Source: Alphaproteobacteria bacterium
Lineage (GTDB): Bacteria > Pseudomonadota > Alphaproteobacteria > Caedimonadales > UBA1908
Length of the DNA: 58,055 nucleotides
NCBI GenBank assembly: GCA_021298595.1
Contig: JAJTHL010000007.1
Span: 1 to 58,055 of the forward strand
Direction of reading: 5' to 3'
The position numbers and the translations under genes were made by a program. Below the pieces are notes generated by a model. It did not search any database. It was given only the letters and a program-made list of their open reading frames with translations, and had not been told where the DNA came from. The number at the start of each line of letters is the position of its first letter. The first letter of the stretch is position 1. Positions 33,744-42,908 of this stretch are shown here, piece by piece.

Positions 33744-34358
33744 TTACTTGATTTCCCATTGGGTTGGAATCTGGGTGTCGATGGTGCTTGTTACATAAGT
33801 TAAATAACCATGGTAGTCGTTCGACCTTGAAAAAGATTTAATTTTTTCAAGCTCATGGTCACTGTATACAGAAATTTCTTTGCTGGGATTTACGCGACTG
33901 CTGTTTTCAGTGGCGTCGTTATAAGCCTGTACACAGTTTCGGATGGTGCGGCTACCCTTATAGAGTTTTTTCACGGAAATAGAAAGATTGTGTGGTTTTG
34001 CGGGAGTCTGATTCAGTGTTTCTGGCATCACTGAAAATGCAAGAGGTTCTGTTCCGCTGTTGCAGGTCATGGCACACCATTTAGCGATTCCATACCGACC
34101 AGAAAGTGAAAAACCACTCAGATCTTCAAGCTTTTTTTTCAACGAGGCCTCTGTAGGATGTTTGATATCCCATTCAGCCGTTGCGCAGGTTTTTCTATTA
34201 CACAGCACATTACAGTGTAACCCCTTTTGAATGGCACTTCTGGTCAAATAAGTGGCCTTAAGGGTCAACGCCAGAGCAAGGGTGACCGGTTCACAAAAGG
34301 CTGAGGTTGAAAGGCATGTGAGGCCGAGTAAAAAAACAGGAATGACTTTTTTATTCAT
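33744..34358 (-). CDS. Exported Cys-containing protein of unknown function
   Basis: 204 residues with a clear signal peptide (MNKKVIPVFLLGLTCLSTSAFC). The mature part has about six cysteines, five of them in the first half (LHCNVLCNRKTC, WCAMTC), a spacing that suggests disulfide bonds outside the cytoplasm. No family is recognised and none of the NPDL modules occurs. It stands alone between the small gene and the tRNA. Confidence 0.7.
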   Translation of the reverse strand: MNKKVIPVFLLGLTCLSTSAFCEPVTLALALTLKATYLTRSAIQKGLHCNVLCNRKTCATAEWDIKHPTEASLKKKLEDLSGFSLSGRYGIAKWCAMTCNSGTEPLAFSVMPETLNQTPAKPHNLSISVKKLYKGSRTIRNCVQAYNDATENSSRVNPSKEISVYSDHELEKIKSFSRSNDYHGYLTYVTSTIDTQIPTQWEIK

Positions 34359-34579
34359 CTTAAATAACTTCCAGCCGGATCATTCCTTTTATAAAAGAAA
34401 AACATTAACAGTTGGTTGCGAAAATCTCTAAGGAAAGGCTCATATGGTTAGTTTTAAAGCCTGCCTTTCATGAAGAAGGGTGTCATGAAGACGGATGTGG
34501 AAAAAAATCCTTTTTAACGAAAACCAAAAACGAAGCCTTGCATCAGGGAACGAAATATGGTTAATGTAATTTTGCTTTT

Positions 34580-34654
34580 TGGGGCGTCGCCAAGCGGTAA
34601 GGCACCGGTTTTTGGTACCGGCATGCGCAGGTTCGAATCCTGCCGCCCCAGCCA
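34580..34654 (+). tRNA. tRNA-Gln (anticodon UUG)
   Basis: The acceptor stem TGGGGCG/CGCCCCA pairs fully. The anticodon stem CCGGT/ACCGG encloses the loop TTTTGGT, giving anticodon TTG. The T arm has GGTTCGAATCC, and CCA is encoded at 34652-34654. Anticodon, stem lengths and D-arm (GCCAAGCGGTAAGGC) fit glutamine tRNA. Confidence 0.95.
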
Positions 34655-34661
34655 TCTTTCT

Positions 34662-35891
34662 TTATCCCTTATTAAGACGCGGCTTTCCAAACAGGTATCC
34701 CTGACCATAGTCGAACTGATAATCAAGAATCTCAAGAAGATCCTTTTCCTCTTCAACTTTTGTTACAATCACATCCATTTTATGATGGGTTGCGCGTTCT
34801 TGAAAAGCGCGCAGGCTCAAAGGAGGATTTTCCTCGTTCAGGGCCTCAATCATTAGATGAATGTCAACTTTTAGGAACTGGACCGCGTACCGCTTAAGTT
34901 TATCAAAATCAACGCCCGCAAGTGTCGGGACGTGATCGGCTGAAAAATGACATCCTTTTTCGGCAAGCTTTGACAGGGCAGCGAGGGTTGGGGGATCCTC
35001 TTTCACAAGATCTTCATATTCAACCTCGAAGATCAAGTTAGGGGCTAGGGTTGCGTTGGACGCCAAAAATTCGATGAAACTCTCTAGGAACATTTTGTCA
35101 CGCAAGGTTGCCAAAGAAAGATTGCAAAAGAACTTTACCGAAAGGTCTTTCTTGAGGGCCTTACGTACCAACTGAACACAGCGAAAAAGAAGGGTGTTAT
35201 CAATAATGCGCATAAAATCTCGCTCTTCGGCAATGTCAATGTAATGGTCTGGTACCACAACATCACCGTTCTCATCACGCAGCCTTGAGTAGCACTCGAA
35301 CCCGCGCATTTTTCTTTGGGGAAGGCTGACAATGGGCTGCATGAGCATCTCAATACGATCTTCGCTCAGCGCGTCCTTGATAATGGTGAGAAGCTGCTCA
35401 GGCGTGTGCTTGCGTGCGTCTAATTCTTTGGTATTGTGGGGTGCTTGACGTGTTTGTGAGATAGTCGTGAAGGATGGAGTTTTAGACTCTTCAGGTTCAA
35501 GAATAACAGGCCTATGTAACCCTGAAGTTGGCACAGACGAAAACACTTGCTTGTGTTCTTCTTCCACCATGTGATGAATGAGCGTTTGCAGAAGTTTAAT
35601 TTCACTGATTACCTCTTCAGAGCCGTGCTCTGCTTGATGTTCATCGATGCGATTTAATTTTTGGACGATGCTGGCTTGCAGCTCATAAAATTGATGAAGG
35701 GCTTTTGAAAGATGCTCTTGCTGTACGGAGCGTAAGTATGAGTCCAGAAGAAAAATCATCAAAATCATGCAAATGGCGCCAACGGTAAAGGACTCAACGT
35801 TGGTAAAATGGGCAAAAAATGACGCTCCTAAAGCTAAAAGTCCCGAAACCAACGCACAGCCCCCCAAAAGGGGTAAACTTAACGAACGCAT
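34662..35891 (-). CDS. Membrane protein with a degenerate EAL domain
   Basis: 409 residues. Two membrane segments lie at about 5-55. A linker with a coiled-coil-like stretch follows, then an EAL-type barrel from about 165. The c-di-GMP phosphodiesterase signatures are altered: EAL reads ECY, DDFGTG reads SADHVPTL, while CNLS, the FEVEYED strand, KVD and QGYLFGKP remain. The loss of the first Asp and the changed loop suggest little or no hydrolysis, so it may sense c-di-GMP or act through protein contacts. It follows flhB by 45 bases on the same strand, which points to motility or surface attachment. Confidence 0.85.
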   Translation of the reverse strand: MRSLSLPLLGGCALVSGLLALGASFFAHFTNVESFTVGAICMILMIFLLDSYLRSVQQEHLSKALHQFYELQASIVQKLNRIDEHQAEHGSEEVISEIKLLQTLIHHMVEEEHKQVFSSVPTSGLHRPVILEPEESKTPSFTTISQTRQAPHNTKELDARKHTPEQLLTIIKDALSEDRIEMLMQPIVSLPQRKMRGFECYSRLRDENGDVVVPDHYIDIAEERDFMRIIDNTLLFRCVQLVRKALKKDLSVKFFCNLSLATLRDKMFLESFIEFLASNATLAPNLIFEVEYEDLVKEDPPTLAALSKLAEKGCHFSADHVPTLAGVDFDKLKRYAVQFLKVDIHLMIEALNEENPPLSLRAFQERATHHKMDVIVTKVEEEKDLLEILDYQFDYGQGYLFGKPRLNKG

Positions 35892-35936
35892 GAGATCCCT
35901 AAGGTTTCTTTTGATGACATCATTTATTGTTGAGGA

Positions 35937-37013
35937 TTAGGGCCGTGACTTCAAGCCAATTTTGAGAATGTATCTCATAATTTTTGCCACAGCTTCGTAG
36001 TATTCCATGGGAATTTCTGCGCCTTCTTTGACGCTAGCGTAAAGAGATCTTGCAAGGGGAACATCCTCAACCAAGGGAATACCAGCATCCCTTGCTAATT
36101 TCTTCATATGCTGAGCGCGGTGATCAATGCCCTTAGCAACCAAAATCGGGGCATTCATTTTTGAGATTTCATACCGCAGGGCAACGGCGTAGTGGGTGGG
36201 GTTTGTCACAATGACCGTAGAAGAGGCCACGTCTTTTGCAAGGTTCTTTTGAGCTTGGTTGTGACGAAGTTGACGCAAACGCTGCTTGATGTGGGGGTCC
36301 CCTTCTGATTCTTTCATTTCGTCTTTAATTTCTTGCCGTGACATTTTCATTTTTTGGAAAAATTGGTACTTTTGGTACGCGTAATCAAGAATTGTAAATC
36401 CTGCTGTCATACAGGCAACGGACAGAAAAAGTGTATAGGTCAGATGTTGGAGATGTTCCATTTGGGCAGGGATAGATAGATCTAGTAAACGGTCCATCTT
36501 GTCGTATTCGCCCTGCAAACTTATGTGGGTGATGATGCATACAAGAGAGAACTTAAGAGCTGTCTTTAGAAACTCCACAAGGCCCTGAAGGCCAAAAAGA
36601 CGTTTAAAACCCTTGAGAGGGGAAAGCTTGTCGAGCTTTGGTTTTAGGGATTCGGTCGAGATGAGCAGTTTTGATTGGGCAAGGCCTCCTGCAATACTGA
36701 CGGACATCAAAATGATGCCTGGGATTCCTACAAACCACACAATATCCCAGAGGACGTCTTTGAGGACTTCCATTAAGGCGTGTGCGTCAGCAAAAGCAAT
36801 GCTTGATCTCTCAAAGTACTTTCCTAGGGCGACCGCAAGATTCTTGCTATAATCAGGAAGACCGCTTGCCACTAAAAAAGTAGCCGTTGCAAGGATCAGG
36901 CAGTTACCCCATTCCTTTGAAAGGGCGACTTGTCCTTTTTCTCTTGCTTTTTCAAGGCGTTGATGTGTCGGGTCTTCGGTCTTCTGCGACGGGTCTTCTT
37001 GTTCGTCACTCAT
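35937..37013 (-). CDS. flhB: Flagellar export apparatus protein FlhB
   Basis: 358 residues. The N-terminal PSQKTEDPTHQRLEKAREKGQ is typical for the family, four membrane segments follow, and the cytoplasmic domain contains the self-cleavage motif NPTH (in VIVTNPTHYAVALRYE). FlhB switches the flagellar type III export gate from hook to filament substrates. Its partner in that switch, FliK, is encoded at 42909-44426. The FlhB/YscU families are similar, but the other flagellar genes nearby favour FlhB. Confidence 0.95.
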   Translation of the reverse strand: MSDEQEDPSQKTEDPTHQRLEKAREKGQVALSKEWGNCLILATATFLVASGLPDYSKNLAVALGKYFERSSIAFADAHALMEVLKDVLWDIVWFVGIPGIILMSVSIAGGLAQSKLLISTESLKPKLDKLSPLKGFKRLFGLQGLVEFLKTALKFSLVCIITHISLQGEYDKMDRLLDLSIPAQMEHLQHLTYTLFLSVACMTAGFTILDYAYQKYQFFQKMKMSRQEIKDEMKESEGDPHIKQRLRQLRHNQAQKNLAKDVASSTVIVTNPTHYAVALRYEISKMNAPILVAKGIDHRAQHMKKLARDAGIPLVEDVPLARSLYASVKEGAEIPMEYYEAVAKIMRYILKIGLKSRP

Positions 37014-37022
37014 GACCCCTCC

Positions 37023-37817
37023 TTAAGGTTGAGGAAAAAACTCCGTCGTTTTTCCCGAGAGGTAGTCACGCGCAAGCCCTGCCCATTCGCGCGCAGCCCG
37101 TGACCACGTTTGAAAGTTTTTATTGATGTTAAGCGTAAAGGAGAACGACACAGTTTTGGGTGCCAAATAATCAACGGGATAAGGAATCACCTGCCATCCA
37201 GCCGCCCTGAAGTCAGTGACAGCACGGGGCATATGGGCTGCAGACGTGACCAAAAGCCACCTATCTTGGACACTAGGCTTAACGAGTTGATAGGAGAATG
37301 AAGCATTTTCTCGAGTGTTGGTAGATTTGTCTTCAACAACAAAGCGCGCCGTGTCAATACCAAGGTCGCTCGCCACATCAAGGGCCATTTTAGCCTCACT
37401 CTGGGCATTCTTGACGGCCACACCGCCCCCCGTAAAGAGAACAGGCAGGTGAGGGTTTTTGCCCACAAGGCGGTAAGCCTCAATAAGACGTCCCCCAGCA
37501 GAGGTGTAGCACGTTGTCTCACGCTCCACGGAAAGGGGACGATTGAAGCTGCCTCCTAAAATAATCATCCCTTTAAGGTCTAAGGGAAGTTGTGTTGGCT
37601 GACCAAAGCGATTTTCAAGGGTCGACAGCATCCAAGGGGCGAGGGTCGTTAGACCCACAAGTAAGAAAAAAATTAGCCCGATCATGAGGGTCATGCGTGC
37701 TGCTTTTTTGCGTTTGAAAAGCATAAGAATGACGGCGATCCCCAAAAGAGCAGCAATCAGGAATTCGGCTTCAATAAGAAAACCAAAAACCGTGTGATAA
37801 AAACGCTCTAGCATCAA
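37023..37817 (-). CDS. DUF218 (YdcF/ElyC-like) membrane protein
   Basis: 264 residues. Two membrane segments at the start (about 12-30 and 36-62) anchor a DUF218 domain: GMIILGGSFN, LFTGGG, the acidic segment KSTNTRENA and VTSAAHMPRA. Family members such as ElyC affect envelope polysaccharide or peptidoglycan metabolism. The exact reaction is unknown. It lies between flhB (nine bases) and the gene at 37821 (three bases), so the three are probably co-transcribed. Confidence 0.88.
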   Translation of the reverse strand: MMLERFYHTVFGFLIEAEFLIAALLGIAVILMLFKRKKAARMTLMIGLIFFLLVGLTTLAPWMLSTLENRFGQPTQLPLDLKGMIILGGSFNRPLSVERETTCYTSAGGRLIEAYRLVGKNPHLPVLFTGGGVAVKNAQSEAKMALDVASDLGIDTARFVVEDKSTNTRENASFSYQLVKPSVQDRWLLVTSAAHMPRAVTDFRAAGWQVIPYPVDYLAPKTVSFSFTLNINKNFQTWSRAAREWAGLARDYLSGKTTEFFPQP

Positions 37818-37820
37818 GAC

Positions 37821-38375
37821 TTACTTTGTATCTTCAATGGGGGGCGGTGTGTGATTGTCGTCGTCATTTTTTTTCTTCTCAAGGGCAAGGTCTGGACCGC
37901 CAAGACCTTGATCGAGGGCAATAGCGGCGGGAGGGGCTGGGCGCGTCAATGGGTCAGATTTCTTTTTCCTGGGGTCCTTGGGGCGGAACACTTTTCCTTC
38001 ATTGGGCGATGCTAAATGCTGGGTGGCACCTGTGAAAGACTGGGAAGACGAAGATGATCCTTCATAGATGGAATAGGTTAAAGGCCCTTGAGCGCCTTCG
38101 CCTTCTTGATCAGCGTCGACTGGGGCAAGAAGCTCTTCGGGGGGCTTAACTTGTTGAACGGCGGGAAGCCCTTGGGACGCGGAGGTGGAAATACTATAAG
38201 ATTGTTCGTCAAGGGTACCATCCAAGGGAAGGGGGTCAGCGGGGACAGATGAGGGTGCGTCATTGCTTGGTCCTTCATCAAAGACCTCAGCGCCTCCAGC
38301 TTCTTGTGCGTGCGTCTCTTCCACAAAAAAGCTTGAAAGCATCATGATCATCATAAAAGAAAAAAAGTACGTCAT
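37821..38375 (-). CDS. Small exported low-complexity protein
   Basis: 184 residues. A hydrophobic signal peptide (MTYFFSFMMIMMLSSFF...THA) precedes a mature part rich in Pro, Ser, Asp and Gln with no visible fold. It ends NHTPPPIEDTK. It lies directly upstream of the DUF218 gene with three bases between them. No family is recognised. Confidence 0.6.
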   Translation of the reverse strand: MTYFFSFMMIMMLSSFFVEETHAQEAGGAEVFDEGPSNDAPSSVPADPLPLDGTLDEQSYSISTSASQGLPAVQQVKPPEELLAPVDADQEGEGAQGPLTYSIYEGSSSSSQSFTGATQHLASPNEGKVFRPKDPRKKKSDPLTRPAPPAAIALDQGLGGPDLALEKKKNDDDNHTPPPIEDTK

Positions 38376-38652
38376 TATTAAGTCTCACTTGTTCTTTGGG
38401 CAGTGTAGCCTGGAAAATCATAAAACGCATTAAAAATTTACAAGAACAAAATCTGTTTAAGATGAAATGAGTCAATCACAAGAGCTGCCGGTAGATTGCT
38501 CAAAAAAATGTTTTGAAGAAAAAAGGTCTTCTTCGTGAAAAGGACGCGGCGGATGCAAACGAAAGTCACCCCAATCTGAATAAAGAGCATTGACAAAAGA
38601 TATAATAAAACACAGTGTTTTTCGTTATAACCTAATAAAGGAGATAGGTTGC

Positions 38653-39411
38653 ATGCTAAAAAAACTAGTGATTTTGCTGTCCTTTGTGATCGCTCAAAAT
38701 GTTTTGGCGACAAGCGAAGGAGAAAAGGAAGAGGGGTCGGCGCTATCCCGTGTGGCGGCCACGTCTGAAGGCGGGGCCCCTGTCACGCTGACCCTGCATC
38801 TCATTAACCGCAATGTTGGCGAAGAATCGTCCCATAACGATTTTTGGCAATGCCAACAAATTGCAAGGCAGGCCTTCCAACCAAGGTATACTTTTGATGA
38901 AAAAGAGTATTTCACCTTTAAAACAAAAGCAGAAGACCATTTTGGCCCTAGTGGTTTCAATGAGTATGGGTATTATCGTTACAATGAGCTAAAGCTTCTT
39001 TTTGATGTAGAGCTGGGCGATCAAGACCAAACCACAAAAAGAAAAGGGGTTTCTTCTTATTATAATCCAAAGAATTTTATCAATAAGTTCTTTGATCTTT
39101 CTGTTCACATGACCCCAGAAGAGTTTGCACAGTTCTCTCGTTACGATATGAGCCTGTCTGCAAGAAGTTTACGCTTTCCAGAAACCTACACATCGGCCAG
39201 ACCCAAAGTGCTAGGATCTACCTATGGATCTGGCGATTTTTGCGTGATGTACCAAGATGCACAAAATGGCTATCATGTATTTCATGCCCTTCGCTTCGTG
39301 GCTAGACAGACAGATGAGCTTATTGGCGTGACTGCCTGTGCCTCAGGTTTTGTGGAAGAATACACAAGACAAACAGGTCTTGTTCTCACAAAATACGAAA
39401 AAGACTTCTAG
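38653..39411 (+). CDS. Exported protein of unknown function
   Basis: 252 residues from ATG 38653, chosen because AAGGAG lies upstream and a signal peptide begins there (MLKKLVILLSFVIAQNVLA). The mature part is rich in Tyr and Phe and has no family I recognise; segments such as YYRYNELKLLFDVELGD suggest a folded beta-rich domain. It stands alone, with hairpin sequence after the stop. Confidence 0.65.
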   Translation: MLKKLVILLSFVIAQNVLATSEGEKEEGSALSRVAATSEGGAPVTLTLHLINRNVGEESSHNDFWQCQQIARQAFQPRYTFDEKEYFTFKTKAEDHFGPSGFNEYGYYRYNELKLLFDVELGDQDQTTKRKGVSSYYNPKNFINKFFDLSVHMTPEEFAQFSRYDMSLSARSLRFPETYTSARPKVLGSTYGSGDFCVMYQDAQNGYHVFHALRFVARQTDELIGVTACASGFVEEYTRQTGLVLTKYEKDF

Positions 39412-39850
39412 TTCAGGCAATGTCCCTCTTTTTCACAAAAAAAGGGGGACACAAGGCCATTTTATTTTTCACACGGCAAGGACAAGTCAAGGCTTTGAAC
39501 GGCTCGCAGAAAAAATCCTTGTAGGATCATAAAAGACAAAACCTGGTCACGTGCCCCATAGATGATTACTCTCAAGGCACAAGAGGTTCATGAACTATGC
39601 GCCTTTTCCCAAAACCGTCGTTCATGGTTCTTTATCTTTTAGCGTATGCGCGCAAGGGCCTTGTTTTGTAAGGGGTTAAAGGTTTTAAAAGAGGTCTTTT
39701 GAGTCGTATGGGGCTCCCATGGACGGCGTGCTCTGTGAATCGACGTCGCAAGTTTTTAGGGCAAACGACCCAAAAGGCACCCTATCCAAAGATGCCTAGG
39801 GGGCGCGGCAACTCCTGTCTTTTCAGGGCAGGCCAAAAACACCGTTGCCC
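39412..39850. other. Intergenic stretch of 439 bases
   Basis: A hairpin at 39421-39451 (TGTCCCTCTTTTT paired with AAAAAGGGGGACA, one G-U pair) may end the gene at 38653, but it has no T-run right after it. Nothing else is recognised. Confidence 0.4.
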
Positions 39851-40543
39851 TTACTGGGAGAGGGTAAGAGGGTAAATCTCAAGACCGATTTCCTGGGTTA
39901 AAGAAGGCTTATCATCACCCCCAGCCCACCCAAGATGAATTTTAGGGAGTCTTTCCTCGCCATCAAAAACAAAGCGCAAAAGCTCTGGGTCGTAGTGGAT
40001 CATAAGGGCATTATCCTTTTCATAGGAGCTTTGATCCTCCCGTAAAACTTGAAGAGCCTCTTGGCATTGGATGGAAAAAGCCCAGGTGTAAGGCATTTGC
40101 GGTTCCCAGGTAAACGTCAAGGAAGCCTTTTGGCGATCAGGCTTTTTGATGACCACATGTTGTTGGCGCAGGGTGTTTGCCTTGACAGCGAAAGCCATTT
40201 TTATCAGCTCTGTTTGTTGTTGAGGCGTCCCAATCATGGCGTAGGTTGGAGCCTCACCTTCAAGGCCCGTATCTTCTACATAAACGCCGTCGTAAGGCAA
40301 ACGAGACTCATGATGAGGCCAGTGGGCAAAAATCTGCTTACTCAAACTGTCTGCCTGGGGCTCTTGATTTTCTTCATCTGAAAAAGGATCGCTTTCCTCA
40401 TCCGATGATCCTTGCCCCCACAGGTGCACGGGGCCTGGGTATGTTCCTTGCTCATCAAAATCAGACCCCGAAAGATCGTCTCCACTGGAGGCCTGAAGAG
40501 AAGCAGACAAAAGAATAGCAAACAAAAGTAAGAGATTTTTCAT
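39851..40543 (-). CDS. Exported acidic protein of unknown function
   Basis: 230 residues with a signal peptide (MKNLLLLFAILLSASLQA). The first 60 mature residues are strongly acidic (SDFDEQ, SSDEESDPFSDEEN), the rest looks folded (TFTWEPQMPYTWAF). No family is recognised. It is downstream of the flgE terminator, on the same strand as the hook genes. Confidence 0.6.
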   Translation of the reverse strand: MKNLLLLFAILLSASLQASSGDDLSGSDFDEQGTYPGPVHLWGQGSSDEESDPFSDEENQEPQADSLSKQIFAHWPHHESRLPYDGVYVEDTGLEGEAPTYAMIGTPQQQTELIKMAFAVKANTLRQQHVVIKKPDRQKASLTFTWEPQMPYTWAFSIQCQEALQVLREDQSSYEKDNALMIHYDPELLRFVFDGEERLPKIHLGWAGGDDKPSLTQEIGLEIYPLTLSQ

Positions 40544-40595
40544 TCCTGGCCTTCCTGTTTTTTTCTAGGGTTCACACCCATGATAACATAAGTGT

Positions 40596-40624
40596 AAAAA
40601 GAAGAGGCCCCCCATGGAGGCCTC
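40596..40624 (-). terminator. Rho-independent terminator of the hook operon
   Basis: On the minus strand GAGGCC and GGCCTC form a stem with flanking partial pairing, followed by TTCTTTTT. It lies 12 bases beyond the flgE stop codon. Confidence 0.75.
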
Positions 40625-40635
40625 GAGGATTACAT

Positions 40636-41913
40636 TTATTTAATGGCCATGAGGGCTGCAAACATGTCCTTTTTGGTCGCAATGGACTTTGTATTCGAAA
40701 CATAGTGATTTTGAAGTTCAATGAGGTCCGTCATTTTTTCAGCGATATCCACCGTAGATTTCTCAAGGGAATAAGACTGGATTTTTCCCATACCACCCGA
40801 AGTAGGCAGACCCAAAACATAGGTGCCCGATTCGTCTGTTTGAATCCACGAGTTTCCAGAAAGGGACTCAAGACGGTCGGGGGCGGCAAAGTTAGCCATG
40901 GCGACCTGGGCAATTTTCAGTTCTTGGCCGTTACTGTAAATGGCGGACACTAGGCCTTCCTCGTTGATGCTCACGCTTCTAAAGGTGCCGAATTCACGTC
41001 CGTCTTGCTGGATGGTGGGGGCAGAGTACTCGCCAGCGCGGCTTGTCACACCGTCAGCGTCACCAATGGTTCCAAGGTTAAGGGTAATATTTTGGTTTGC
41101 AGCGTTGGTCAGTGCGTTATTCCAAGTAATTTGTATCCCCGGGACGACGGCGCCCCCATCAAAGGTCTGTGGTTTCCCATACCCGTCAAAAACCACAGCC
41201 AAAGATGTGCCACCGCTATAGGGGTTCCCGTCTGTGCTTTTGGTGATGGTGGCGGCGTCAGGACATGTGATGGCGGCGGTCCACGTGCAAGGGGTGACGG
41301 TTGTTTTTGTCCAGGTGACCGTGAGCGTATGACGGGCACCCAGGCTGTCATATATGGGAATGTTGGTTTGTCTTGTATCGTTCACGGCGTCCGTTGAGGG
41401 TAAGTTTGCCTGAAGTTTAATGGTGGAGGTCGGGTTGGAAAGGCCGCTCACCTTGCTGACGTTAATGGTTTCAAGAGAACTGATGTCACTGGTCGTGGTC
41501 CCAGCAGGAATGGCCCCAGTTTCGTCCGTAGCCCATCCTTGTAAGAAAAGGCCGTTGACGTTTTGTAGGTTTCCTGTTTTGTCAGGAAAGAAGTGACCTG
41601 CACGCGTGTACTGAATATCTTTGACGCTGGCGTTGGTGCTGCCCACAAAAAAGCCGTTTCCGGCAATGGCAAGGTGCGTTGCAGAGTTAGAGGTTTCAAG
41701 AACACCTTGGGCCGAGACGTTTTGGACAATTCTAGACAGAACGCCGCCTGCGGCAAAGCTGTCGGACGTGCCGGTCACAAGGGTTGAGAAGTATCCGTTG
41801 TTTTCTTTGTACCCATGGGTTTGGGCGTTGGCGATACCATCGGATACGGCGCCCGTTGCCTGAGAGTTGGCTTGAAGAGCTGAAACGCTGTCGGAAAAGG
41901 TTAAGCCTGGCAT
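40636..41913 (-). CDS. flgE: Flagellar hook protein FlgE
   Basis: 425 residues. The N-terminal D0 segment (SVSALQANSQATGAVSDGIA) and the following THGYKENNGYFSTLV match FlgE, as does the C-terminal heptad region (LIELQNHYVSNTKSI). FlgE polymerises into the hook outside the cell, reached through the flagellar type III channel without a cleaved signal. It follows flgD by 34 bases and ends at a terminator, so fliK-flgD-flgE form an operon. Confidence 0.93.
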   Translation of the reverse strand: MPGLTFSDSVSALQANSQATGAVSDGIANAQTHGYKENNGYFSTLVTGTSDSFAAGGVLSRIVQNVSAQGVLETSNSATHLAIAGNGFFVGSTNASVKDIQYTRAGHFFPDKTGNLQNVNGLFLQGWATDETGAIPAGTTTSDISSLETINVSKVSGLSNPTSTIKLQANLPSTDAVNDTRQTNIPIYDSLGARHTLTVTWTKTTVTPCTWTAAITCPDAATITKSTDGNPYSGGTSLAVVFDGYGKPQTFDGGAVVPGIQITWNNALTNAANQNITLNLGTIGDADGVTSRAGEYSAPTIQQDGREFGTFRSVSINEEGLVSAIYSNGQELKIAQVAMANFAAPDRLESLSGNSWIQTDESGTYVLGLPTSGGMGKIQSYSLEKSTVDIAEKMTDLIELQNHYVSNTKSIATKKDMFAALMAIK

Positions 41914-41928
41914 AATAAATCTCCTTAA

Positions 41929-42894
41929 TTACATGATCTGATTGTTAATAGGTGTGGTTGTTTGACCATCGGGATTGGAAACGGGGGTGACGTCACTGGA
42001 CGGCACGGCAAGGGGCTCAGACACAACCTCCTGAGCGTCATCATTTTGGTGAGACATCATCTCGCTTTTAAGGTGTGGCACAATGGCCTGGGGTGTTGGT
42101 GAGGGGCCCAAGGGCTGGATGTCATTTTTTGCGCTTTGAATGCTGATGAGGTTCGTGAGGGGATAATCACGCCCGCTGATGCGCATGTGAGGTTCTTTGT
42201 TGCGAAAGGACCCGCCAGAGACGCGTCCCATAAAGCTTGTTTCCACTTGAATGGGATGGTCTTTACGGTCGCGCATCATCTCGCCTTTTTCATCAAGGGC
42301 AGAAACGCGAAACTTATAAAGTCCTGCTTTCACAGGGTCACCGTTAGAGTCTTTTCCGTCCCAGGGGATCACTTGATGACCATCTTCTGTTTTTTCAATT
42401 TTGTGATCGATGGCCTTTATAAGGCGGTCTTTTTCATCGGTAATCACGATGGCGGCAGATTTGGCGTCAGCAGGCGGGATATAGCCAAGCTCGCACTTGT
42501 CACCAGGCACGTAGTTAAAAGAGTCCGCTTTGACTTTAACAAAGCTATCGAGCTGGGCAGCTGCCTGCAACAGCCGCCCCGTTTCAAGCCCCCCCGCCAT
42601 TTGCGAAAGAATGTTCTTAAGCTCCGACATTCCCATGAGCTGGGCAAACATGGAAAACTGCTCGGTCATTTGATTCGCGTCCATGGGCTTATCAGGATTT
42701 TGGTGCTTAAACGAGGCGACCATAAGACGCGCCATATCTTCAAACTTGCCAAGGATCATCTCGCTGGAAAGGCCTTGTTTGCCGCCACCGGCACTTTGAC
42801 GTTTGTCGCGTTGTGCCTCGAGGTGATCAAGGGCTTTTTGCACCTGGGGGCTTTCGTACTGACCGTTGTTGTTAAGAGCGGGAGTATGAGACAT
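41929..42894 (-). CDS. flgD: Flagellar hook-capping protein FlgD
   Basis: 321 residues. The family core SFKHQNPDKPMDANQMTEQ followed by FAQLMGMSELKNIL is near residues 63-98, and an Ig-like domain with VIPWDGKDSNGDPVKAGLYKF follows. FlgD caps the growing hook. The long Pro/Ser-rich C-terminal extension (~80 residues) is unusual and probably disordered. It lies 14 bases after fliK. Confidence 0.93.
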   Translation of the reverse strand: MSHTPALNNNGQYESPQVQKALDHLEAQRDKRQSAGGGKQGLSSEMILGKFEDMARLMVASFKHQNPDKPMDANQMTEQFSMFAQLMGMSELKNILSQMAGGLETGRLLQAAAQLDSFVKVKADSFNYVPGDKCELGYIPPADAKSAAIVITDEKDRLIKAIDHKIEKTEDGHQVIPWDGKDSNGDPVKAGLYKFRVSALDEKGEMMRDRKDHPIQVETSFMGRVSGGSFRNKEPHMRISGRDYPLTNLISIQSAKNDIQPLGPSPTPQAIVPHLKSEMMSHQNDDAQEVVSEPLAVPSSDVTPVSNPDGQTTTPINNQIM

Positions 42895-42908
42895 GTTGTT
42901 TTTCTCCT

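Noticed and set aside
34440-34756. Minus-strand open frames across the tRNA (AGAAGFEPAHAGTK and similar)
   Set aside because: They read through the complement of tRNA-Gln, a well-known source of false protein annotations, and have no ribosome-binding site.
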